Shown here: piece after piece, positions 45,503-57,259 of the stretch
Layout of the letters: each line of letters begins with the position of its first letter
Position numbering within the stretch: position 1 is the stretch's first letter
From: Mermis nigrescens
Lineage: Eukaryota; Nematoda; Enoplea; Mermithida; Mermithidae
Assembly: GCA_036768485.1 (NCBI GenBank)
Contig: JAVLUZ010000151.1
Coordinates: 1,582,419-1,646,418, forward strand
Length of the DNA stretch: 64,000 nucleotides
Direction: 5' to 3'
Notes under the pieces: model-generated
Databases searched by the model: none
What the model was told of the DNA's origin: nothing
The model's input: the letters and a program-made list of their open reading frames with translations, nothing else
Position numbers and translations under genes: made by a program

Positions 45503-47441
45503 TCGGAACAATATCAAAATTACGAATCTGACTAAATCTTCTTTACACTAGGTGTTTACATGAAGTTTACACTACATATATATTTATCTTCGTTTTTGAG
45601 CATTCCTGAAACCTAATTTTTCTTGGAGCCTAGAAGTTTTCAAAGGATCAAATGTGAGACGTCACGTAGGCGCGTTTGTTTACATCCAACAGTGATGTAA
45701 AGTAGTTTACATTCATTGTTGATATGTCCTCAGACCATTGTAGAGACATAATTTTTTCATGAATTTTGATCATAATATCCGAGTAATTTTTTACACTGCA
45801 TGTTAGCCTTTGTTCTAGAGCATTGCAAAAATCGAAATTTTTTCCTGAGATATAAAAATTTACAGGGAATGAAATATATACGTCAATTGGGCGCGCTTGC
45901 TTACACTCAGCAGTATTGCAAAGTGGTTTAAACGTAATGTTTATTGTCTTTAAAACATTATGGAGACTCATTTTTCCATAAATGTTGAAAGAAATATCAG
46001 AGCAATGTCAAAATTACGAATCCGACTAAAATATTCTTTACGCTATGTGTTTGTGTAAAGTTTACGTTACGTGTTAACCCTAATTCGATAGACTTGCAGA
46101 GACTTTGTAACTGAAGTCAAGAAATTTTCAAGGATTCATATGTGAGACATCAATTAAGTGAGTTTGTTTACCCTCAAAAGTAATCTAAAGTGATTTAAAA
46201 ATTATGTTCAAGTGTCCTTAGATCATTGAAGAGATATAATTTTGTCTTAAATGGGTTGCATTAAAGTTAAACCTTTCTTAGCCGTGTTTATAATATGTTT
46301 CACAAAATCTTGCACATGGAGAGCTATCGTTTAATTGATGTAAATTGCCTGCAAAAGTGGTTTAAAATGAACCAGCAATCACACTGCAGTACAGAAGTCG
46401 ACAAAGATATACAGCTTTATTGTAATCATGTACATTAATAAGCCGTAAACTGTTAGTATTCTCTACACCTAGTAGTTGTGTAAAGTTTGCACTATTCATT
46501 TGTTGTTAATATGTAGTCTATACTACAAATTTATTTTACTACCAAATCAAAGCGTTAGTGTTCCTTACATTTGATATTTGCGTGAAGTTTTTGAATTTTT
46601 GCCGAAAATCTTTGCCTTCTAATTTACCAACATCCCGCCTTTTCCATTTTCTTGAAGTTTAAAATCTTTATAATTCTCTCATAATTTAATGGTAGGTTTT
46701 AACTTTAAGTTTCTCTTGGTTTACAACTCTCGCTTAGCAAGCTCATTTTTCAAAACTTTTTCATAGTGATCAGATTAGTTGCGTTTAGTTTGGAATTGGT
46801 GGACGGTCGTTATTTTATTACTCGGCTTAAATAAACCAAGTGACTATCTTTTGATTATTTTCTTCATCGCAAATTCAAACACCCAATTTTTCAATTTGAA
46901 AATTGACCCAATTTTCAATTTGAAAATTGATCAATTTTAAATTTGAAAATTGAAAATTGGGTGTTTTCAATTTCCAAAAGTCACAACACATTGTGCTTGT
47001 GTATTGATTGAGTGAGGATTTGCAATGTGAATTCGTTGGTTAAATTTTTGTGCTTGATTATAAGTGAACTGCACATTAAGAAGAAATAACTTAATGCAGT
47101 TTTAATTTGAAAATGGATGGTGTCAATAAGGTTGTCTTGTTTAAAAAGGATAATGCTGATGTTAAGAACAATATTGTTTTCCGCGTTCTTGGACTGTTGT
47201 CATTATTGTGGCATGTTACTGATTGTGTTTACTGACTGATGTACTGAAATCACGCTAATTAAAAGTAGTGTACTAGCAAAGAAAAATGCTCCGATGGAAC
47301 AAAAAAGATGAATATACTTGGAATTGTGGATTATTATGGATGTAAAAGGAGGGGACTAGGAAAAATCTACCTAAAGTCGGAAAATCTGCTAAAAATCACA
47401 CTTTCTCTAAGCAACGCAAAAAATCGATGTATATTCTGCGG
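45503..47441. repeat. Right arm of the large inverted repeat
   Basis: Reverse-complement counterpart of blocks in 1-2495 (see that entry). It contains an AT-rich inverted cluster at about 46886-46975 in which CAATTTTCAATTTGAAAATTG-type palindromes repeat. The arm ends near 47441, inside the foldback at 47273-48036. Confidence 0.7.
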
Positions 47442-48036
47442 CCTCTAAAAAAGTGTCTTTTTTAAATAATGTTCGAAGTTTCAGATAAGAGTGTATAAAC
47501 GAAATCTATCAAGGTTACTTTTTTTAAATTGCTGGCACCTGATTGATAGAAAACTAAGAGGTATTGTATTTAAAGTTGTTTTGTTTTATGGGCATTACAG
47601 CAAGCAAAGCAGGAGCCGATTGATTAGTGCACACAATCATTTCGGGCATGCTAGTGTACCTACATAGAAGTCTGTTTCGAGTCAACTTACGTGTTTCCTA
47701 CTGTTTTTAACCAACCATGTCTTCAATTGTCTTCGATGTTTGCTATTTCATTCAATTGGCTTGGAAGACTGTTAGTTTACTTAATATCATTTCCCATAGC
47801 TACTGCATAGCTAACGTGCTGCTGTTTCAATCATTGTTATGGTTGAATATTTATTTTAATCTGTTGGCCGCAGGATATACATCGATTTTTTGCGTTGCTT
47901 AGAGAAAGTGTGATTTTTAGCAGATTTTCCGACTTTAGGTAGATTTTTCCTAGTCCCCTCCTTTTACATCCATAATAATCCACAATTCCAAGTATATTCA
48001 TCTTTTTTGTTCCATCGGAGCATTTTTCTTTGCTAG
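47273..48036. mobile_element. Foldback element with ~165-bp inverted ends
   Basis: CTAGCAAAGAAAAATGCTCC at the left is the complement of the sequence ending CATTTTTCTTTGCTAG at 48036. Complementarity runs about 165 bases, to GGCCGCAGRATATACATCG at 47441 and 47866. The loop of about 424 bp has no recognisable gene. The left arm is also the outer edge of the large inverted repeat. Confidence 0.8.
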
Positions 48037-48042
48037 TTGGTA

Positions 48043-48146
48043 AATATGCGCGTCGAAAGAAAATTGCCTGTGTGATGCCTGTCACTTTGACTGCCAGGCG
48101 CCTGTAGGACATGCGCTTGAGTGACGTTACTTGTGGTCTTGACTGT
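48043..48146. mobile_element. Right half of the Tc1-type MITE
   Basis: Matches 40436-40538 from CGCGTCGAAAGAAAATTGCC through GTGGTCTTGACTG, followed by TA. The left half is absent; the foldback element lies immediately to the left. Confidence 0.8.
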
Positions 48147-48769
48147 ACGTTTGCGAGGTTTTGTGCCGGGCTCCTTTGGTTCTCTAAGTGGATGGGAGCC
48201 AAGAGCAGATGAGGTGGATTCGCCAATCCCGACGGACAAAGATTTGGACAAGGGCGTCCAATTTGAAGAAGAAGAATGTCAGGACGGCCAAGGGACTGAT
48301 GACAGCGATGATGCCGATAGCTGCGCAAGCGTCGAACATTAATGAATTGCGCAGTTAGGGTCGACGTGCATTTGATGGCGGAAGACGAAATACGTGACTT
48401 GAGGCAGCCGTCGAACAAGCGAGGCAAAAAGCGAAATACATGAGGGATCGATGAAAGTGATCTGAGTGAATTTCGTTTGTTGCCTAAATTAGCTCTTTCA
48501 TTTGTTGCCTGATGGCACATAGCCTATCAAGTATTTAAGTCACGTGTTTTATTCATTGTGGGGCATGTTTGTTATTGGTTTGGTATTGATTCAGGTTTGT
48601 CTTTGGTTCGGTTTTGGTTCATCTCTTGAGTTAGCTTGTTTGTCTTGAGTAAAACGTGTGTTGGAATATTCTCGGTACTTACCACATAAGTCTTAACCTT
48701 AAGACCTCCGAACTAGCTGAAGTCCCCGACCGCAACTCAGTCCCCCACACCTAAACCACGACCGTAACA
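48147..48769 (+). repeat. 3' end and LTR of an element B-type copy
   Basis: 48147-48342 is a coding remnant with an acidic C-terminus (FEEEECQDGQGTDDSDDAD). 48373-48769 is a single-length LTR ending CACGACCGTAACA. This copy gives the likely native LTR length, about 397 bp. Confidence 0.75.
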
Positions 48770-48772
48770 ACA

Positions 48773-48985
48773 GTAAACCCAATTTATCACTTGGCGCCGA
48801 TTATGGAAGCATTGAGAATTGTTACATAAGCATAGTAAAACTAGAAAAGCCAAAGCTTTCGGATTGTTTACTTAGCGGCTTGGGGGTCTTAGGGCGGACC
48901 TGAGATATTGTCTATTTAATTCATATTTCGACGGATATTTTGAAATCGGCAAAGTTAGCTAAAGGAGGCGCCCCCACTCGACACA
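48773..48985 (+). repeat. Fragment: right end of the TGTAAC element plus right part of LTR A
   Basis: 48773-48826 matches 14300-14355. 48827-48985 matches 6561-6716 (AAGCATAGTAAAAC, GGCTTGGGGGTCTTAGGGCGG). It is joined directly to the LTR end at 48769. Confidence 0.75.
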
Positions 48986-50017
48986 GTAAATGGTCCTGTT
49001 TTGCCTACTGTATCCTTTATAAAATTGACTAACAAGCTCTCGATTAAATGAAACAGACTATACCTATGTAAATAAATACCTATAGATATGTATAAATACC
49101 TACCTACCTACCTACCTAATGTATGTATGTATGAATTTATATTTTATCCGTTTTTATAGCGCATGGAATTCGCACGGCAAACAGATTCTCTTATTACTGT
49201 TAGCATTCAATTTTTTCATTGTTATTTCGACAAACTATTCAAAATTTGTTCCTACTCCGCCGTGCAAGGGAAAATCCTAGTGCTACAGTAATAAGTAAAT
49301 TAGTTTTCCGAAATTGGAAAAAACAATAACAATGATCATAGCAAACATTTTGCGGACAAATAGAAAATAATGAAGTACAATAAAAATTGTATCAGAGTGA
49401 TAGGAATACATAAACAATTCTAGGTCACAACAAGCACTGATCAGCAGGCGAATAGATAATAATGATGAGCAGACGATAAAAACCGTAACAGAGCGATAGA
49501 ATATATTTTCGTGTGAGAAAAATACGTGAACAGAGACAGCAGGTACAGACCTTCGGACAATTACAATTAACATATAGTTTACTGTATAACGTGCACCAAC
49601 GTCAATTTCAGTACACGGCCGTGCACTGAACCAGCGCCTTTCCAACAGCAAATAGAGCATTCTGCTTTTTTTCCACGCCTGGATATCCCCTCGACTGCTT
49701 TTTTCACTTATCTCAATGCTACAATCGCGCTTCACTAATTGATTACAATGAGAGTCCAACGAAATGGAGGATTAGAACAGTGATTGGTGTAAAAACATGT
49801 TTGCTAACCATTTGGTTGTGCTTACCACAGACTAAGGTTAAGGCTTAGTTATGTGCATTCACATTGATACTAGGAAATGATCTAAGCCTGTGTCAAACGG
49901 GGCGAAAATTGCTTGGCTTGCTTTGCTTGCTTCACAATTTTTGCCCCATCTTTGCCTAGTACTTATGCAGTTAAGGAGGACAAAAATTCTGAGAATTTTA
50001 AAAAAATTTCACAATCC
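48986..50017. other. Intergenic with a short CCTA/TGTA microsatellite
   Basis: 49080-49133 is a (TACC)n followed by (ATGT)n tract. A 158-residue minus-strand ORF at 49283-49759 is open, but its hydrophobic, low-information text resembles no family and it is not called a gene. Confidence 0.5.
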
Positions 50018-50255
50018 TAGCATCCGGAACAACGTAAATCACTCATATGATTGAAAGAAAGTTGCATAGAAAAGCAACATCGACTTTCACGTGAGCATAA
50101 GGTTACTAATTTAAACCTATCTGTAATAAATAATTCTCGCGTCCAAACAAGCGCCTATTACGTAAATCACTCATGATCATAAAAAAATTTGCATAGAAAA
50201 CCTACGTCGACTTCCACGTAAGCAAAAGATTACTAATCTAAGACCCTACAGTACA
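50018..50255. repeat. Dispersed repeat, two tandem copies, also at 55315
   Basis: GTAAATCACTCATATGATT...GCATAGAAAAGCAACATCGACTT occurs at about 50034 and again at about 50162, and a third copy is at 55334-55460. CAAACAAGCGCCTATTACGT is shared by copies 1 and 3. Confidence 0.8.
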
Positions 50256-50352
50256 TGAGTATTGTTGAGTTACATTTGCTCCACAGATCACCTGCCTGTC
50301 ATGTTAAGCACAACTTTTATCGAATTCATTAGCAACGGAGTGTTCTATCAAG

Positions 50353-50552
50353 CAGGGGCGGATTTAGGGGGGGGGGGCGGGGGGGGCGGCCGCCCCCATT
50401 GGCTCAAAGAATGCGCAAAATTAAGGATTTTTGAGCGAGTTTTAGCGATTTTCGGGTTAAAACGGCTAATTTTTCCGCCCAAGTCAGGGTTCCGCCTCCC
50501 CCCTTAGGGGTACCGCCCCCTCCCCCTTAGGAAAATCCTAGATCCGCCACTG
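50353..50552. mobile_element. hAT-type MITE, family R3, complete
   Basis: 200 bp with ends CAGGGGCGGATTTAG and CTAGATCCGCCACTG, flanked by the perfect 8-bp duplication CTATCAAG (50345-50352 and 50553-50560). It is very G/C-rich near the ends. Truncated or decayed relatives are at 59990-60360, 61820-61880 and 63596-63636. Confidence 0.93.
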
Positions 50553-50789
50553 CTATCAAGGTAACAGTGACTGCGCATAAGTTCCATTCTTTTATATTTC
50601 AGTCCTGCTAGAAAGATCGACCGTTTGCAATTTATTCATATCAGTACATCAAGCTCTACATAAAAACCAATAAACGCATTGTGGATAGTTTCCTATGTAT
50701 TTACTTCATATATGCTCCTCTTGTGCCCGTCTGTACGAATATTCCTGTTGTCTTTTCCTTCATCATAGAGTAATCGGCTAAACTTTACT

Positions 50790-51780
50790 ATATGGTGTGA
50801 ACGGCAAACTTGCAGATGTACGTGGAAAGGAACAATATTTATTGAAATGGGGAGGACATGCATAAAGAAAGTGCGGAAAAAAATTTTATGAAAAACGGAC
50901 CAATATTGGTGAAGATAGAGTTACTCAGGATTAGCTACATTAAAGTGAGGTATTTTACAGTTTACCAAAAATGTTCCTAATTTAGGCTGAAAACATATGT
51001 ATCTGACATTTTCAAGGTCGCTGATTACGAAAAATAACTTTAATTTTACGGAAAAAAATTTTTGTTCGAAAATTTTCAAATTTGAAAAAAACTATTTTTT
51101 GCATGTTCTTTCTGTCGAGATAATGTGAAAATTCAAGGTTCTGCTTAAATGACGCTTAGGCTTAGGCTTAGTTTATCTGAGAAGGTGTTTTCGGCTGCTT
51201 AGGTCGAGGTCGCTCCCGCTCAGGTCGAGGTATAGATGCTTAGGTCAACGTATAGATGCTTAGGTCGATGTATAGATGCTGAGGTCGATGTATAGATGCT
51301 TAGGTCGACCTAAGTTGGGTACATGTTATTCTGCAACTTCCAATGGTTGGAACTTTAAGATAATCCAAAAATGGTGTTTGAATCGTATTTAAGTAGAAAT
51401 CTTTAACTGGATGTAAACAATGCTAAAAATAGTGAGATTAAAAAAAAAATTCTTGAAAATTTGGGCAAAAAATTACAAAAAAATTTTTCTTTGATCTTGG
51501 TTTCCACGCAGTATAACTTAATTTTTTGTAATCTGCGACCTTGAAAATGGCAGGAAAATATTAATTAGTAAAAATTGGAAACCTTTGATAAACTGCTAAA
51601 ATTCCTTAAAGTGGCTCAAAATGGTGAATGTCAAAGTATGATGTTTGAAGTACCGTAACTGTAAGTTTTGTATGGATTTGGTTTATTATTTTTTCCGCGT
51701 CTTTAAGTGACACAAAGTATCGTTTTTGTGCAATTGTATGGCAGTTCTGCCGGAATGGCGCAAAATCGGTTCACACCATA
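50790..51780. mobile_element. Foldback element with a 20-bp minisatellite loop
   Basis: Outer ends include TATGGTGTGAACGGCAAA on the left and GGTTCACACCATA on the right. Arms of about 330 bases are imperfect complements: CATTTTCAAGGTCGCTGATTAC at 51009 pairs with GTAATCTGCGACCTTGAAAATG at 51529. The loop at 51195-51310 carries about 5 units of TAGGTCGATGTATAGATGCT. No gene. Confidence 0.78.
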
Positions 51781-51872
51781 TTGTTCAAAAACTCCAAGTA
51801 ATCTATCATCAGCTTTGTCACCGTCGCCTTTGCTGATGTATGCACATACTCCCTATGTACCTATGTACATAC

Positions 51873-54253
51873 TAGTGATCGACCGGGGCCCCGGCCCCGG
51901 CAATCCCCGGCCATTTTTCAGCATCCCCGGCCCCGGCCGGGGCAAGGTCAAAAAATGGCCGGGGCCGGGGAAAAATTTAGTGTAATTCGTATTTTGTACA
52001 GGCTGTGATACTGGCACTTATTTATCAATGAGCAAGTGTTAATTTTGAGAACTGTACTGATTAGACCATATGTATACTTACTTAGTCCTTGTCATAAGTT
52101 TTCTACTGTGTATAAATGAGCTTTTAATGAATGAATGTTCAGGAAAATCTGCATATTTTCGATTCCTCCACTTAACTTATTTAAACTAAATGCTACTTTT
52201 AACTCATTCATTCATAGCTATGGCTAAAAGATTTAGAGTTGACAAATACGTTCTATTTCTAGTTAGAAATTGTACGTTTTTAACAAACTATTTCTACAAA
52301 AAACACTTTTAAATTCATTTGAATGGGAACCGTGTGCTTTAAAACGCGTTTCCTGTGTAATAGTTATTAGGACCGAGGTTAATTATAGGCGAATATAAAC
52401 TACGCTGCAGAATTGCGTCCGATCCGATAAACTAAATATGTCTCAAATAGTTTCCTAGGGTCCAGAGTTGAGGGAGGGGTGAAATCCCAAATTGGAGGAC
52501 CAGAAAATTAGTGGCAAAACAGGGTCTTTTGACTTTTAATTGTATATTTTAGCTAATTTCTGAGTTTCTAACGCCAAGAATTACTAAAATTGTCTCAAAA
52601 CGGCGCGAAGCGCCTAAAAATTTGACATTTCTGCATTCTAAATTTAAATTTTGCAATTTAAAAGATGTATAGGACAGACAATTTTTCATATCGGAGGGAA
52701 ATGCCGAAAAATTTTTGGAATTTTATACCTTTTTACAGTTTTTATCTTCTCAAAAATCTTTGTACATGTACAAAGATAGTCCTGGTCTTTGTACATCGGG
52801 AAAAATCTTTGGCGAATACAAAAAACACTCTTTTGTACATGCAAATTTTTGTATACTTTAATATGGTACAGTAACGATTTCAGTGTGGTAGTAGAACATA
52901 GTTTTCCGACCTTTAGTAGTGTATTTGGCTAATTTTTGGGTTCCTAAATATTTGACATTTTTCCATTTTTCCATTCTAAGCGCAGTGTTGCTTATTACAA
53001 GATTTAATTCGCATATTACAATTTTTGTAATATTTCTCATTTTTGTAGTACAAGTTGTTTTAGCTTTCTCAGTCGAGTTTTATGTGTGAATTCCATCAGA
53101 AGCTCATAAAAATTTCGACACTTCGCGCCGAACTATCAACTAAATTCAGGCCGAATTATCACATTTAGAAGCATGGTCTTTTTGTATTCGGGGAAGATTT
53201 TTGCTGATGTACATAGACGTTTCAGGACCGTCTTTGTACATGTACAAAAGATTTTTGAAGAACAAAAACTGTAAAAAGGTGTAGAATTCCTTATTGAAAA
53301 TTCTACCATTTTAAAGATTTTCAAAGGGGGGGTAAGCGGCTGCAAAAATGGAGCCGCTTACCCCCTCCCCTGAAAATAGCCGAGGAATATACATGTGACA
53401 GAGGATTTGGGCCATCCCCCATCTCCGCTTTGAAGCCCCGAACTTCCTTGAAAGTCAGAAAATATTTAACCACCCTCCCCCATTTTTTGGCGAAAGCCTG
53501 TGCTTTTTTGGCTATTTTTATGTGTTTTTACCATTTTTGATCTAGTCGCTAACCCCCTCCTTCTAAAAATGGCGCGGGACCCCTACCCTAGATTTCCAGC
53601 CGTTACATGTAGGTATACTGAGGGAACCTCATAAAATTTTAAGCGATTACATGCATGTTTTATAGTGATAGTTTATCTATTTACTCTAGCTCACATAATA
53701 AAATAATGTATCACTTCGTGAAATTCTAATAGTTAGGTACACTTTTGCCATACTAAAAAATTAAGTTCAAAAAATTCAAAAGGTTTTCACCAAAAATCGT
53801 CTGACAATGACTTGTGTCTTGGACCCTGAGGGGTAATACCCATCCCCCATATGGGAATGTGTGATGTCTCATTTATTACATCCAATACCTATTGCATCCA
53901 ATTGCTACAGCAGCAGTAGCCGTAGCTAAGATTCGAATGATACAGAGTGTGCTAATAGCAGCGACATAGACCTTATTGATGATTCAGACAATGAAACACT
54001 AGACTAAATTTGTTTCTTGTGACATAAATAGTAATAAAACTTGATATGAAAAGCCATTTACTACTGAATGGAGCAATCGCTCATTATTTCTTTCCTATGC
54101 CCCCCACCCCAAGTATGTGTCATGCAATAATATTTTCCTTGTCTGACCCCGGCCAGCCCCGGCCCCGGCCCGGCCGGGCCGGGGCCGGGGATTTGTTTCC
54201 AGCCCCGGTACCGCCCCGGCCCCGGCCAAAAAAGTCGCCCCGGTCGATCACTA
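51873..54253. mobile_element. hAT element, 2.38 kb, apparently non-autonomous
   Basis: Terminal inverted repeats TAGTGATCGACCGGGGC and complement, each followed by about 80 bp of CCCCGG/CCGGCC-rich subterminal sequence. The 8-bp target duplication GTACATAC is perfect (51865-51872 and 54254-54261). No transposase was recognised. The interior includes an inverted pair of repeat blocks (about 52600-52880 and 53030-53320) related to 56520-57250 and G/C-rich tracts at 53325-53600. Confidence 0.92.
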
Positions 54254-54261
54254 GTACATAC

Positions 54262-55314
54262 CTATGTTCCTATTGTACATACCTATGCACACACAGTCAA
54301 TTCGATCAATTGTTTCGACAATTTTTGCAATCGCCTTCCTGAAACATTGCATACCTACATACAAACAAATGTAGGTATCTTGTGTCAGTATACATTAAAT
54401 AATCAATGCACTGTTTACAGCTATCGCCTTCCCATGCTTTGTGCTTCTATCACTTTACAACTTCATAATCGCATTTCTCCCCTTCTATATGCTTTCCGTC
54501 GAAAATTTCTTTTGAATATCTTCTTAACTCCTTCTTATCTTTTGATGAATACCCATTAATTTGAATTCTATTACTTCTATCTATTCTAGAATTAAGCCAA
54601 CAATCCTACTTGAATTTGCATAAAATTGCTATCCTCTTATTAATCAAAATTATCCTTGGGCTCTGTGTGTCTTCAGATTGGTGCCAGGAGGGGGCTTAGA
54701 TTATTCTTTGGCACCAATGTGAAGGTACATAAGTTAGCCTAAGCTTAAGAAATAAATAATAAAAGAGACAGGAAGAAAATGACACTAGCACCATTATTTG
54801 TTAAAATATACACAATCCACCCCTTTCTATATAACACTAACAAAAAAGATTGATCACAGAATGGTTTGCATGACTTAATTATTATAATTACTGAAGTCAA
54901 AATTCTCATTCACTTTTATATGCTGATATCCATGCTGATCCAGACAGTCATACGCCTTTCAACAGTCACTGGATAAAATTTAGTATATCAATAGTTTTGA
55001 GCATCTGAAAAATGTGCCCCGTCAAAACAAAATCTGATTTCGTATCAATAACTGCTTTCAATACGGCCAATTTCAATGCTCCGCCACACCTATCAGATTT
55101 TTAATCCAGCTCCTTTGGTGCTAATTATCAATCTTGTACCAATTGACAGTTTTTGTCAAATCGTCTGATAGTTCCTTATTTCTGCAAGATTAAGGTATAT
55201 GCTTAGAACACAGCAACTGCACAAAGCATAATCAACCTTGATCACAATCCAATATACGAAATGAGTATTACTCAGCAGCATGGTAGGGTTGAACGTAAAC
55301 AACCAGAATAAGCA
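54262..55314. other. No recognisable feature
   Basis: Anonymous AT-rich sequence without a gene. A short GTGCCAGGAGGGGG...TTGGCACC inverted pair lies at about 54682-54717. Confidence 0.4.
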
Positions 55315-55462
55315 ATTCTAGCATCCGGAAAAATGTAAATCACTGATATGATTAAAAAAAATTTGCAAAGAAAAGCAACATCGACTTCCACATGAGCATA
55401 AGGTTAGTAATCTAACACCAACCATAATAAACAATTCTCGCATTCAAACAAGCGCCTATTAC
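55315..55462. repeat. Dispersed repeat, third copy of the 50018 family
   Basis: Parallels 50024-50160, from AGCATCCGGAAAAATGTAAAT to AACAAGCGCCTATTACGT. Confidence 0.8.
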
Positions 55463-55484
55463 GTCCCTGTAGCTATAGCGGGTA

Positions 55485-56440
55485 CATATGTTGGTTTGGG
55501 GAATATTCGCCCCGGACATTTTGCCCCCAACTTTTCGCTCCCGACAGTTTGCCCCCGACATTTCGCCTGCAGGTACGTTTTGCCCCCAGAACTTTCGCCC
55601 CCAAACATTTCGCCTCTCGGATGTTTCGCCCTCAAACATTTTGCCCCTCAGATGTTTTGCCCCCACATGAGCTGTACAATAAACGGGAGTATGCATTATA
55701 CATTGACAGCGCCAAAATTCGGGAGGACACTATGTCCGCTTTACTTCTATTTTGTTTTCAATCTTTTTTGATATAAACTACAAAGAATTTTATTTTTTCA
55801 TTTTCAATCTTGATAAGTTTTCAATATTTTTGTTTTTCATTTTCAGATTTCTTTAAACAATTTCCTAACCATATTTCAACCATATTGCTGCTTTAATTTT
55901 TATTGCCAACAATGTAATGCCAAATAAAAAAATGACCCATTTGAATGATGTACTTAACGTCTGGTTGCAAACAAAAGGTCCTGGATGAAAATATTACTAC
56001 AAAGACAATGTAATTGTGTAAGGTCAAGCCAAACTCTCCGAAAATCTTTATCAAATAAATAAAAAATTATGTCTTTGCTTGCTGACTGGGAGAAATTATA
56101 ATTATGTATATAAAAAATAGGCTTACGAAGGTCAAGCAAATTCCTTGGAAAGTAATGGCAAATAAAAAAAATTAGGGCAAGCGAAATTTCAGAGACATGT
56201 TTATTGGTAGAGTATAACGAGATATTTATTGGGGGTGAAACATCCGAGGGACGAGATGTTTGGGGGTGAAACATCCGAGGGGCAAAATGTCTGGGGACGA
56301 AAGTTCATGGGGCAAAACGTTCCTGGGGCAAAATGTCGGGGGCAAAATATTGGGGGCAAAAAGTCGGGGGCGAAATGTTGGGGGCAAACCTTCCGGATGC
56401 CCATATGTTGGGGTACCCAACCAAACTATAGGTATGCACT
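55485..56440. mobile_element. Foldback element with opposed short-unit arrays
   Basis: Left array (about 55495-55670) repeats TTTCGCCCCCAACATT-like units of 16-19 bp. Right array (about 56226-56410) repeats the complement, GGGGGCAAAATGT. Outer ends ATGTTGGTTTGGGG and CCCAACCAAAC are complementary. The 550-bp centre is AT-rich without a gene. Pro/Phe- or Gly-rich ORFs across the arrays are artefacts. Confidence 0.8.
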
Positions 56441-56519
56441 AATGCCTACCTATGATTTGACGTAAACAATTTTATACAAATTCCTTCAGCAGATATTATT
56501 TCAACTACATCCAGTGTTT

Positions 56520-57250
56520 TTTTGTACAAGCTCCGTTTGTACATGTACAAAGATGGTCCGCAAAAAACTAAGTACATTTTGTATATGCAAATTTTTATGT
56601 ACTATATAGTGCAGTAGCGATTTTAGTGTGGCAAAACAGCATTTTCGATATTTGATAGTGTATTTTAGTTAATTTCTGGGTTTCTGAGCCAAAAATTTCT
56701 AAAAATTGTCTCAAAACGGTGGGAAGCGCTGAAAAATTTGACATTTCCCCTTTCGGAATGCAATTTCTGCCATTTATAGAACAGATTTATACTCATTTCA
56801 GCGCAAAGCGCCGAATATTTTTGGGAATTTTACGCCTTTTTACAGTTTTGTCTTCCCAAAAATCTTTGTATATTTTGTACACACTAATTTTTGGGTACTA
56901 TAATCTGGTGCAGTAGCGATTTTAATGTGGTAAAAACAGAGTTGCTCGATTTTTGGTAGTGTATTTTTGCTATTTTCTGGATCTCTAAGGGCAAAAATCA
57001 CTAGGAATCGTATTTTAGTTAATTTCTGGGTTTCTGAGCCAAAAATTTCTAAAAATTGTCTCAAAACGGTGGGAAGCGCTGAAAAATTTGACATTTTCTG
57101 CTATTATAAAGATCTATAGAACACACAATTACTCATTTCGGCGCGAAACGCAAAATTTTTGGCGAATTTCAGACTTTTGCAATTTTTGTCTTTCCATGTT
57201 CATGTAGATAGACATTCCCAAAAAGTCTTTGTACATCAAGAAAATCTTAG
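56520..57250. repeat. Repeat block with an ~360-bp tandem unit and a TTTGTACATGTACAAA palindrome
   Basis: The stretch GTATTTTAGTTAATTTCTGG through GAAGCGCTGAAAAATTTGAC at about 56650-56743 is repeated nearly identically at about 57010-57103. The palindrome TTTGTACATGTACAAA occurs at 56537. The block is related to the interior of the hAT element at 51873-54253. Confidence 0.82.
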
Positions 57251-57259
57251 CTGAGTACA

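Noticed and set aside
45178..45531. ORF crossing the run of N
   Set aside because: It spans an assembly gap and MITE G-runs and has no coding evidence.
49283..49759. 158-residue minus-strand ORF with hydrophobic segments
   Set aside because: No recognisable domain, poor complexity, AT-rich codons typical of chance ORFs, and no splice or promoter context.
51873..54253. Searched the hAT element for a transposase
   Set aside because: ORFs are short and dominated by GC-rich subterminal or repeat text; no RNase-H-like or hAT C-terminal motif was seen.
55412..56465. Overlapping Phe/Pro/Gly-rich ORFs with regular repeats on both strands
   Set aside because: Both strands are open because of the short-unit arrays of the foldback element; no protein family resemblance.
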